Below, one piece after another: positions 43,902 to 51,054 of a DNA stretch of 64,000 bases. Made by a program: the position numbers and the translations under genes. How positions within the stretch are numbered: position 1 is the stretch's first letter; every line of letters starts with the position of its first letter. The DNA is from Methanomicrobiaceae archaeon (lineage in GTDB: Archaea > Halobacteriota > Methanomicrobia > Methanomicrobiales > Methanomicrobiaceae): NCBI GenBank assembly GCA_029762625.1, contig JARVGI010000004.1, positions 1-64,000 on the forward strand, read 5' to 3'. The notes below the pieces were generated by a model. It was not told where the DNA came from. It saw only the letters and a program-made list of their open reading frames with translations, and ran no database searches.

Positions 43902-44201
43902 TCACTTTTTTTCGGCCCCATGCTCCCGCGCAGGGCTGCGGCCGTCCATGCGAATGCGAGGGGTGCGGCAGAGTTCATCCTCGCACTCGATCTGCAGCCT
44001 GAAAATCTCCTGACGCGGGATACCCCGCACACCCGCCTCAATCCGTGCTTGCAGTGCGGCATCCCCTTCCCTGCTGAGATAGTCCTGAATCAGCGACGCA
44101 ACAATTTCATCGGGGGATGAGCCCGCTCTGCGTGCGGCTTCACAGAACGCCGTGAAAATATCCCGCTCCAGCACAAGCGTGATGCAGCCTGTCTGCTCCA
44201 T
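43902..44201 (-). CDS. Small ribbon-helix-helix-like protein
   Basis: A 99-residue protein whose first half fits a ribbon-helix-helix DNA-binding fold: a beta strand (GCITLVLERD) followed by two helices (FTAFCEAARRAGSS and PDEIVASLIQDYLS). The second half is charged and unassigned. It could be a transcriptional regulator or an antitoxin; no toxin-like partner is adjacent. The start ATG has no ribosome site. The downstream neighbour on the same strand is the SagB-type gene. Confidence 0.5.
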   Translation of the reverse strand: MEQTGCITLVLERDIFTAFCEAARRAGSSPDEIVASLIQDYLSREGDAALQARIEAGVRGIPRQEIFRLQIECEDELCRTPRIRMDGRSPAREHGAEKK

Positions 44202-44256
44202 GTAATGGAGCGTTCAATGAACGGAAGGCTAATAAGGATTGCGATGGGGAGAGACG

Positions 44257-45483
44257 TCAGCGTCCGTACATGTTGATTGTGCGGATGAGTTCGCCGAACC
44301 CCTCCATTTCCATCATGAGAACCCCGGTGCGCTCCATACCCATGCTCGTCTCGGCATCCGCCGTCAGCGTCTCGGGGCCGCGGACCACCTCGCGGGTTCT
44401 CCCGTCCGCCGAGAGAGTCTCTCTTGCCTCCTTGTCGTGGACGAATGCCCTTCCCGGGAGAATCACCATATCCTCGAGATCATCCAGGCGCAGCGCGATC
44501 AGGTCATCAATCGTGATCAGGCATGCGATTTCGCTGTTTGCGGGAATGACGCGGGATCGGTTTCCGCAAGCGTCGAGCACCCGCTGGACAAACGGCGCGG
44601 CAATCGATCCGGTCACCACCGAGGCACGCTTCCGCACCCGTGGAAGTGTGGCCAGTAATTCTGGCTCATCGAGAATGGCAAACGGAGAGCCGATCGAGGG
44701 ATCCCAGAGAGGGGTGCCGCTGATTTTCATGGAGAACGTGTCGTTGAGTTCAGTCACGAGATCCCGGAACTCCTCCACACTGTGCACCCGCTGGCCGGGA
44801 ATGATCGGGGCGTTCCCCAGGATGAGGCCCTGTTCGGCCCGGTTTGCGAAACGCATCAGGATAAGTCCTTTTGCGCCCCTGCTCTCAAGCCATTCGCACG
44901 TCCGGAAGATATCCTCGCCGTCATTCACCCCCGGGAGGATCACCCCTGCCGCATACACATCGATCCCCGCGCAGAGCCGCTCCAGAACCGCAAGGGAGGC
45001 CTCCGGGGTGGGGTCGTGCATGTACTTCGCACGCAGCCGGGGATCCGAGGAAAAAATCGTGTAGGATATCTCGGTCAGGCCGTTTTCGATGAGGAAATCC
45101 CCGAGAGAGGGATCGTCGAACCCCTTGCCGCTGGTGTAGCCGATATGCAGCGGCACCTCCATGCTCCCCAGCAGACCGACCAGATCCTCGAACCGGGGAT
45201 AACAGCTTGGATCCCCGCCCCCGCTGATGGTAATCCGGTCAAGGTCGCCCTGCACGATCTGCAGCTGGGCGAGCACGTCGTCCGCGACCTCCCGCAGATC
45301 TTTGAACCCGGTGTACTGCTCCCGGACACCGCGGCTGCAATAATCGCACCCCTTGATAAACGGAAGGCAGTTCTTGCATCCGAACGGCTCGACATCCCCT
45401 ACATGCTTGAAGTAGCAGTAGGAGCAAAATCCTCTGCAGTCCAGACCGGGACGGCCTCCGATATCAACGGTCAGATGCACCAT
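44257..45483 (-). CDS. mmp10: Mmp10, radical SAM methyltransferase acting on methyl-coenzyme M reductase
   Basis: A 408-residue protein matching methanogenesis marker 10. This B12-dependent radical SAM enzyme C-methylates a conserved arginine of the McrA subunit of methyl-coenzyme M reductase. The radical SAM cluster motif is CRGFCSYC (Cys16, Cys20, Cys23), followed by the family-specific YFKHVGDVEPFGCKNCLPF and KGCDYCSRGVREQY with extra cysteines. ISGGGDPSCYP is the SAM-binding glycine region. The length is normal for the family. This gene is the clearest sign that the host is a methanogen. It stands alone here and is not linked to an mcr operon. Confidence 0.92.
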   Translation of the reverse strand: MVHLTVDIGGRPGLDCRGFCSYCYFKHVGDVEPFGCKNCLPFIKGCDYCSRGVREQYTGFKDLREVADDVLAQLQIVQGDLDRITISGGGDPSCYPRFEDLVGLLGSMEVPLHIGYTSGKGFDDPSLGDFLIENGLTEISYTIFSSDPRLRAKYMHDPTPEASLAVLERLCAGIDVYAAGVILPGVNDGEDIFRTCEWLESRGAKGLILMRFANRAEQGLILGNAPIIPGQRVHSVEEFRDLVTELNDTFSMKISGTPLWDPSIGSPFAILDEPELLATLPRVRKRASVVTGSIAAPFVQRVLDACGNRSRVIPANSEIACLITIDDLIALRLDDLEDMVILPGRAFVHDKEARETLSADGRTREVVRGPETLTADAETSMGMERTGVLMMEMEGFGELIRTINMYGR

Positions 45484-45519
45484 ACTGCACCGAAAACCCC
45501 TCTTGTGCGCCAGTCACCA

Positions 45520-46344
45520 TCAGTCATCATCTTTCACTCCGGGCTCCTTCTTCTCAAAGGGGCTTGCGAGTTTTGCCGCAGCATCCGCAAGCTTCTTATT
45601 CATTTCGCCGAGTCCGAGGATCTCGGTCATCACGGTGAGATCCATCTCATCAAAGTGCGGGTAGGTGAGAAGGCGCCGGTAATTGTGCGTGATATGGTAA
45701 TGGTAGTGCCCATACAAAAATATCATGAAATAGGTAAGCAGGTTTGTCAGACGGCGTGCGGACGTGTAGACTTCCTGCGAGGGGTCGTAGCGGCAGCTGA
45801 TGTCGCCCTCCTTGAACATCCGCACGGAAATGTCATAATCGTCGAGAATGGAGATTTCACGGTGGCCATTGATCTTGTCATACACCGCCCTCGTCATCGC
45901 CATATTTGAGCCGATAAGCCAGTAAAAATTGAAGACATGGAGAATACTGTATTGTTTCCGCCATAATTGCAGGAGTTCGGCCCTGAGATTTTTGTCGTAG
46001 AAGAGAATGGGGCCCGTGCAGACGTCACAGGTGTCTGACGTCAGGTTTCTTTGAATGATCGCAAGCCAGTCGGCACGATGGAGTGTGTCGGCATCGGTGA
46101 AGACCAGCAGATCACCCCGCGAGGCGAGGACGCCGTCTTTACGCGCCCCGCCGATGCCCATATGCTGCTGCAGCACCACCCGGTCGGCGTACCGCTCGGC
46201 GATGGTCTGCGTGGAGTCGGTGGAATTCCCGTCCACCACAATGATCTCATATTCACTCCGGTCCAGGTTCTGGGTCTGAAGAGAACGAAGGCAGTAGGTC
46301 AGGTGCTCCTCTTCATTTTTCGTGGGGATAATTACTGAAATCAT
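45520..46344 (-). CDS. GT2-family glycosyltransferase
   Basis: A soluble GT-A fold glycosyltransferase of 274 residues: ISVIIPTKNEEEHLTYCLRS, EIIVVDGNSTDSTQTIAERY, GDLLVFTDADTLHRADWL (the metal-binding Asp-x-Asp is in FTDADT), NMAMTRAVYDKINGH and ILDDYDISVRM. A hydrophobic or amphipathic stretch near 195-215 may associate with the membrane. It resembles enzymes that act on lipid-linked or membrane substrates. Start ATG 46344. It is 36 bp upstream of mmp10 on the same strand but need not be related to it. Confidence 0.85.
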   Translation of the reverse strand: MISVIIPTKNEEEHLTYCLRSLQTQNLDRSEYEIIVVDGNSTDSTQTIAERYADRVVLQQHMGIGGARKDGVLASRGDLLVFTDADTLHRADWLAIIQRNLTSDTCDVCTGPILFYDKNLRAELLQLWRKQYSILHVFNFYWLIGSNMAMTRAVYDKINGHREISILDDYDISVRMFKEGDISCRYDPSQEVYTSARRLTNLLTYFMIFLYGHYHYHITHNYRRLLTYPHFDEMDLTVMTEILGLGEMNKKLADAAAKLASPFEKKEPGVKDDD

Positions 46345-46504
46345 ACAGGACTCCGGATGAAAAAATCTTGCAGAAGGAACCCGTGAATCAAGGTATCTAC
46401 CAGTAGTAAGGCTTAAAAACTCTTAAGAGTAACCATCGATTTCCTGCCCCGGGGGGGTGTCCGGCCCTCCGGATCCCCTCTATTCACGCCCATGGATGGC
46501 AAGC

Positions 46505-46774
46505 ATGCGAACAAGTCACCGCCTCCTGCTCAGGCTGTATCATGACGCCCGCTACTCGTTTGAAGCGGTGTGCGTGGAGTACGTCGATCGGGGAGCCGCG
46601 GGCGACCGGTCCAGCGCACGCGGACGCGACATCGCTGAACTGGACCGCGACTACATGGTGATCGAATCCCCACAGGGCCGGTCATATATTCCCTACCACA
46701 GGATAACGTCGATACGATATCGGGGAATCCTGCTCTGGGACCGGGCCACAGGCGAGCACCAGCTCCCCGAATAG
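46505..46774 (+). CDS. DUF504 (UPF0248) family protein
   Basis: A small basic archaeal protein of about 89 residues. The family pattern is visible: MRTSHRLLLRLYHDARY at the start and YIPYHRITSIRYRGILLWDR near the end. DUF504 proteins have been suggested to act in RNA-related processes from genome context, but the function is not established. ATG 46505 and ATG 46496 are both possible; upstream sequence is GC-rich and non-coding. It is followed 59 bp downstream by tRNA-Thr. Confidence 0.75.
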   Translation: MRTSHRLLLRLYHDARYSFEAVCVEYVDRGAAGDRSSARGRDIAELDRDYMVIESPQGRSYIPYHRITSIRYRGILLWDRATGEHQLPE

Positions 46775-46833
46775 TGCAAACGGCCCCTGCTATCAGCACC
46801 TTTTTTATGAAAGAGCGCCCAGTATTACGGTGC

Positions 46834-46907
46834 GCCTCAGTGGCTTAGCCCGGCATAGCGGCTGACTTGTAATCAGCAGGTCGCGAGTTCGAATCTCGCC
46901 TGAGGCT
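46834..46907 (+). tRNA. tRNA-Thr (anticodon TGT)
   Basis: A full cloverleaf can be drawn. The acceptor stem GCCTCAG pairs with CTGAGGC. The anticodon stem GCTGA/TCAGC encloses the loop CTTGTAA with anticodon TGT (46868-46870). The T stem-loop contains GAGTTCGAATCTC. The discriminator base is T at 46907; CCA is not encoded. A TTTTTTATG stretch about 25-30 bp upstream is a plausible promoter. No intron is seen. I saw no repeat of its 3' end elsewhere in the window that would mark an integrated element. Confidence 0.93.
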
Positions 46908-47213
46908 TTATTGTACATATTTTCCGGCTCGTCCCGGCGAGTTCATCGCAGGTGCGATCACTCCCGCACCGGCGCCGCCTCTCGTGGTGCCGGCAGAACA
47001 CTCGCGCGTGCCATCCTGCAGGTCCCGCCGGACTGCTCCCGGCCTCGTGATTGCCACCATTGGTCCCGTACAGGGCCGGGCGGACATTAGGATATAAACA
47101 TTGCTGCGGATCGGGGAGTACATGATACCTTTTGCGATGTACTCAAATTTATAGTCGGCATAAAAATATATTTATATAATATAATTCTACTTCAATCCGG
47201 TGATTCGCTTACT
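46908..47213. other. Gap after tRNA-Thr with promoter
   Basis: A GC-rich first part without a gene, then an AT-rich promoter block (about 47140-47190, TAAAAATATATTTATATAATATAATT) before the frame starting at 47214. Confidence 0.45.
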
Positions 47214-47594
47214 ATGAACCACGATAGTACCATTACCTCTGCCGACGGTACACGCATTTCCGATGAGGTCATCCGGGGATTTCCCGCACGACCGCACCTT
47301 CATGCAGAATCATTCCGAAGCGCAGGAATCAGGAAAAACGCCGTCGTTCTGCCAGAATCGAGTATATATTGCGATGGTGTGCCCGGAGACGAATGGTCCG
47401 CCGGTCACAATGTGCCGATCCGGGAAAAAATCACACAGGGAGACGGCATCTTTCGGGAAGCATCCCCCATTACCGGGAGGAATACCGTTGTTGGCGATCA
47501 CGGCTCCATTGAGCCTCACAACGGCGGTGCATCTGCCGCGGTGCGTGTACGAAAGAGAGGACTGACCTCTGCACGACGGGTGGCGCGGGTATGA
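47214..47594 (+). pseudogene. Decayed hexapeptide-repeat N-acyltransferase (WbpD-like remnant)
   Basis: An open frame of 126 codons that reads like the N-terminal two thirds of a left-handed beta-helix acyltransferase with damaged repeats. Recognisable phrases are FPARPHLHAESFRSAGI, SSIYCD, GHNVPIREK, GRNTVVGDHGSIEPHN. Many of the Ile/Val and Gly repeat positions are replaced by Pro, Arg, Glu or Gln, and the C-terminal half is missing. A strong AT-rich promoter precedes it, and its stop overlaps the start of the aminotransferase frame by 4 nt (ATGA). In related clusters an acyltransferase, aminotransferase and dehydrogenase make a diacylated amino sugar, which is why this position fits. It might still be expressed as a short protein. 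Confidence 0.5.
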
Positions 47595-48802
47595 CATCGG
47601 TCGCACGCTCGGGCCGGCGCCGGGCTGAATCACGGCCTCCCATGCGGTCCCACAGGATCCGGGGCTTTCGCGGTGCCGGCAGCCCGGTGGTGTCGAAGGG
47701 CGACGCCGGCCGCACGATACCCATTGCCCGGCCGGTGATCGGGCAGGAGGAGATCGACGCAGTACGCGAGGTTCTCACCTCGGGCATGCTTGCGTCCGGA
47801 AGGTATGTCAAACAATTTGAGCGTGAGTTCGCACAGTACTGCGGAACGAACCACGCGGTTGCCATGAACTCGGGCACAGCCGCCCTTTTCTCGACACTGT
47901 ATGCGCTCGGCATCGCACAGGGAGACGAGGTGATCGTCCCCGACTTCACCTTTGTTGCGACCGCCTCAAGCGTCCGTATGGCCGGAGCAACGCCCGTGTT
48001 TGCGGATATCGACGAGAAAAGCTACAATATCCAGCCGGAGGCGGTCCTCGAGCAGATCACCCCCAGGACAAAAGCCGTCATCGGCGTCCACCTCTACGGC
48101 CAGCCATTCGATGTCGGGGCTCTCTCGGAAATCTGCGACGACCACGGGCTGGCGCTCATCGAGGACTGCGCACAGGCGCACGGGGCGCGATACGAGGGGA
48201 GAATGGCGGGAAGTTTCGGCACTGCAGGCTGTTTCTCGTTTTATCCCACAAAAAACATGACCACGAGCGAGGGAGGCATGGTGACCACCGACGATACTCG
48301 CCTTGCCACGCAACTGAGGAAGATCATCGACCACGGGCAGGGCATCAAATACCGCCACGATCTCATCGGATTCAACTTCAGGATGACGAATATCGAGGCC
48401 GCAATAGGCAGCGTGCAGCTCGGGAAACTTGATGCGATGAACGAGCGGCGGCGGAAGAATGCAGTGTGCCTCCTGCAGCACCTCCCTGCAGCGGGAATCG
48501 TCCCCCCGTACTGCGCGCCGCAATCGCACCATGTGTACCACCAGTTTGTCATACGGCTCGACGAGGGCAATGGCATCGGGCGGGAGGCGTGTATGCATGC
48601 ACTGGGAGAGCGGGGCATCCAGACGGCCATTCATTACCCGCTCCCTCTCCACCGACAACCTGTCTTCGCGCATGCGGCAAACGGCGCACGATTTCCGGTT
48701 TCCGATGCATGCGCCCGCAGCGTACTCAGCCTGCCGGTTCATCCGTCGGTATCAGGACAGGACTGCCGCTACATCTGCGCCCGGCTTGGCGAGGTGGTCT
48801 GA
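47591..48802 (+). CDS. DegT/DnrJ/EryC1/StrS-family sugar aminotransferase
   Basis: PLP-dependent sugar aminotransferase. The conserved core starts at IPIARPVIGQEEIDAV (about residue 43) and includes SGTAALFSTLYAL, PDFTFVATASSV, EDCAQAHGA, the PLP-lysine region FSFYPTKNMTTSEGG and NFRMTNIEAAIGSVQL. These enzymes aminate 3- or 4-keto nucleotide sugars; paired with the dehydrogenase that follows, a 3-amino sugar (WbpE-like) is likely. The first 42 residues (Arg/Ser/Gly-rich) are not typical. GTG 47687 or 47690 would give a standard N-terminus, while ATG 47591 is coupled to the upstream remnant. Part of the odd N-terminus (RGAGSPVVSKGD) looks like an acyltransferase tail. Confidence 0.82.
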   Translation: MTSVARSGRRRAESRPPMRSHRIRGFRGAGSPVVSKGDAGRTIPIARPVIGQEEIDAVREVLTSGMLASGRYVKQFEREFAQYCGTNHAVAMNSGTAALFSTLYALGIAQGDEVIVPDFTFVATASSVRMAGATPVFADIDEKSYNIQPEAVLEQITPRTKAVIGVHLYGQPFDVGALSEICDDHGLALIEDCAQAHGARYEGRMAGSFGTAGCFSFYPTKNMTTSEGGMVTTDDTRLATQLRKIIDHGQGIKYRHDLIGFNFRMTNIEAAIGSVQLGKLDAMNERRRKNAVCLLQHLPAAGIVPPYCAPQSHHVYHQFVIRLDEGNGIGREACMHALGERGIQTAIHYPLPLHRQPVFAHAANGARFPVSDACARSVLSLPVHPSVSGQDCRYICARLGEVV

Positions 48803-49788
48803 TGGACGTGGGCGTTATCGGCATCGGGATGATGGGGAGGAACCACGCCCGCATCTATTCAGAACTGAAAAGTGTCGGGGACCTTGTCGTGTTCGACACA
48901 AACACCGCATATGCAAAGGAGTATGCGCAACAGCATGATGTCCATCTCGCCGGATCGATACAGGAACTCTATGGCATGGTCGAGGCGGTCAGCATATGCG
49001 TTCCCACAAAACACCACTACCAGATCGCAGAAACGGCATTCCGCAACTCGACCTCCCGCCCTTCCCCCGGCTCGGGGGGTATGCCGCGGGTGTGCACGCT
49101 TGCAAGCAACGCCGCACGCTGCGGCACGCACCTCCTCATCGAAAAGCCGATCTGCTCCACCTCGACAGAGGCGGAGAAACTGCAGAACCTCGTGTCCACC
49201 GATCTGGTGGTCGGGGTGGGGCATATCGAGCGGTTCAACCCGATCATCGATGAAATTGCCAGGATCATTACCGAACCCCTGTATGTCGAGATCAAGCGGC
49301 ACAATCCGGCATCGGCCCGCATCAACGACAGCACCGTGGTCGAAGACCTGATGATACACGATATCGACATCGTGGTGCACCGGCTCTTTCACGCCAATTA
49401 CCGGCTCCGGTGCGCGGGGACACGGGACATATGCGGCGCCCTCTTCCAGTTCAATTCGACACCGGTCTATCTTTCGGCAAGCAGGAAATCTTCGAAAAAG
49501 ATGCGCACCATCCTCATCGAAGAGGAGGAGGTCACCATCGAAGGCGACTTTATGAACCAGGAGGTCTACATTCACCGCAAACCGGACCAGTACGAACTGG
49601 AAAACGAACGGTACGTGCAGGAGAACATCATCGAAAAGGTGCTCGTGAACAAGTTGGAGCCGCTGAAAGTGGAATTGTCCACGTTCCTGGACTGTATCAA
49701 TGCTGACCGGGAATTTCCGGTCACGCCCGCACAGGCCACAGAAAACCTGCGGATATGCGAACGGATACGAGAAAGCTGCATCAAGTGA
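48802..49788 (+). CDS. Gfo/Idh/MocA-family sugar dehydrogenase with in-frame insertion
   Basis: NAD-dependent oxidoreductase of 328 residues, WbpB-like by context. The Rossmann start is VGVIGIGMMGRNHARIY; the family motif is LLIEKPI; the catalytic region is VEDLMIHDIDIVVH. Partnered with the aminotransferase (ATGA overlap), it would oxidise a nucleotide sugar at C3 before amination. About 25 residues (roughly 82-106, from FRNSTSRPSP to LASNA) interrupt the usual short link between the ETA helix and ARCGTHLLIEKPI. They are Pro/Ser/Gly-rich and unlike the rest, so they look like inserted DNA that kept the frame. Whether the enzyme tolerates this is unknown. Confidence 0.82.
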   Translation: MDVGVIGIGMMGRNHARIYSELKSVGDLVVFDTNTAYAKEYAQQHDVHLAGSIQELYGMVEAVSICVPTKHHYQIAETAFRNSTSRPSPGSGGMPRVCTLASNAARCGTHLLIEKPICSTSTEAEKLQNLVSTDLVVGVGHIERFNPIIDEIARIITEPLYVEIKRHNPASARINDSTVVEDLMIHDIDIVVHRLFHANYRLRCAGTRDICGALFQFNSTPVYLSASRKSSKKMRTILIEEEEVTIEGDFMNQEVYIHRKPDQYELENERYVQENIIEKVLVNKLEPLKVELSTFLDCINADREFPVTPAQATENLRICERIRESCIK

Positions 49789-49839
49789 AGTGTATGCAAA
49801 CATTGCGGGCCAAAATCCGCTCCCTTCTGCGTGCGCCCG

Positions 49840-50391
49840 TTACCGCAGCACCCGCTCCGGGTGTTCCGTGCGCCACGAGAGCCAGTCCCGGTCCAAAACC
49901 TTGCGCAGTGCGACCGCCCCGCCAAGAAGAACCAGCCCTATGATGAGAACCTGGGTATCTGCGATGCCGTAGAAATCGCGTGAATAGTTAAAGAGCCCGA
50001 TTCCGCATTTCTGGTCGGAAAACGGCCAGAAAAGTGCATAACTGACTTCGTAAACGAGTGCATCCTCGAAGAGATGCGCCCCGAACCCGATCCCGGCAAA
50101 CAGCATTCCCTCCCACAACCGGATCCCCAGTGGCATCAGGAATACTCCCATGAGGAGCGCGTAGGTACCGAGTGCGAGGATCGAGTGGAAATCGCCGTGC
50201 TGCACGAGGTTGCCGTTGAGGGTGATGGCGACCCCGGACCATGAATACAAGGGGTCGGGAAGCGTGTCGATATCCGGTGCAAATGCACTGATGACGATGA
50301 TCCACGACGGATCGCGTCCCGTGTAGCGGGAATACACCATGCCGATGATAACGGCAATCGCCGCGGAGTATATCAGGTGCTCGATACGCAT
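49840..50391 (-). CDS. Membrane-bound metal-dependent hydrolase (DUF457/YdjM-like)
   Basis: A 183-residue membrane protein of the YdjM/LexA-regulated hydrolase type: MRIEHLIYSAAIAVIIGM at the start, FAPDIDTLPDPLY, VQHGDFHSILALGTYAL (the family His/Asp motif) and GFGAHLFEDALVYEVSY. The family is predicted to be a membrane metal-dependent hydrolase, sometimes linked to phospholipid metabolism. ATG 50391 is chosen because the sequence before it is unrelated; a TATA-like ATTATTTAAAG (about 50425-50435) supports a short leader. An open frame extends to 50889 but its N-terminal part is not protein-like. Confidence 0.8.
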   Translation of the reverse strand: MRIEHLIYSAAIAVIIGMVYSRYTGRDPSWIIVISAFAPDIDTLPDPLYSWSGVAITLNGNLVQHGDFHSILALGTYALLMGVFLMPLGIRLWEGMLFAGIGFGAHLFEDALVYEVSYALFWPFSDQKCGIGLFNYSRDFYGIADTQVLIIGLVLLGGAVALRKVLDRDWLSWRTEHPERVLR

Positions 50392-51054
50392 ATGCCCGGA
50401 GCGAAAAGTGGGATTCCCATCTTTAAATAATCGTGTGTCAGTGCAATCACCCTCGCATCCCGCATTCGGCAGCGATGAGGCTCCGGTGCAGCAGGCAGCA
50501 GGCCATCGGGATCCCGCATACAGTGGGGGGCACCGGGCCAGTGTGCGGCCACAATGCCCCTCTTGCATCCCGCGCACCGGAACAAGAGACGGATGATGCT
50601 CATCGTGGGGATGATCTCCTGTTTCTGGACGCGGAAGAACACCTGCCGGCGAGATTAAATCTCCCCGAGGAAGCATTTCTCCCCCTGTTCTTTTCCCTGA
50701 GGTTTGGCGGCGCATGGTGCTCTGCATGCCGGAAAAATGCGGCCAGGAGGAAGAACGGCTGTGTTTCGAGCGCCCGTTCCAGGTGGATGCCACCTTCGAG
50801 AGGGTCATCAGGATGACCGTCAATCCACAGTCCATGCAGATCTCCACCTGCGAGCTTCCGGCAGAGAGAATGGACTTTGAAGGATCCACGGCGTTTGCTC
50901 TCGCCCATGAGACAAAACACCTCGAAGCGACTGAAATCCGGGGAACAGACCTCCGGGAATTCCGGTTTGTGGAATGATGCGCGATGAGGAATGGAGGGCG
51001 GGGAAGCGGTGCGCCGAGCCCGGGGCCCCGTTCATCCGCACGCGGTGCGGCGGG
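50392..51054. other. Gap of 0.66 kb with one doubtful small frame
   Basis: Promoter for the hydrolase at about 50425-50435 (minus strand). The rest is GC-rich with overlapping frames on both strands. One plus-strand frame (50726-50977) has ordinary composition and is listed separately; no RNA gene or repeat is seen. Confidence 0.4.
50726..50977 (+). CDS. Hypothetical small protein (doubtful)
   Basis: An 83-codon frame starting MPEKCGQEEERLCFERPFQV. Amino-acid composition is balanced (hydrophobic and acidic residues alternate, EFRFVE at the end), unlike the Arg/Pro-rich shadow frames around it. There is no clear ribosome site, promoter or known domain. It could be a real short gene or chance. 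Confidence 0.28.
   Translation: MPEKCGQEEERLCFERPFQVDATFERVIRMTVNPQSMQISTCELPAERMDFEGSTAFALAHETKHLEATEIRGTDLREFRFVE

Noticed and set aside
43044-44201. Peptide natural-product cluster suggested by the SagB-type enzyme
   Set aside because: No cyclodehydratase (SagC/SagD-like), no precursor-like small peptide with a Cys/Ser/Thr-rich core and no dedicated exporter occurs nearby.
46834-47213. tRNA-Thr as an integration site for a mobile element
   Set aside because: No integrase gene and no repeat of the tRNA 3' end was seen in the window; the adjacent genes are ordinary glycan genes.
50392-50889. N-terminal extension of the membrane hydrolase by 166 codons
   Set aside because: The extra part is Pro/Arg/Cys-rich with no structure, whereas ATG 50391 begins exactly at the family N-terminus and has a TATA-like box about 35-45 bp upstream.
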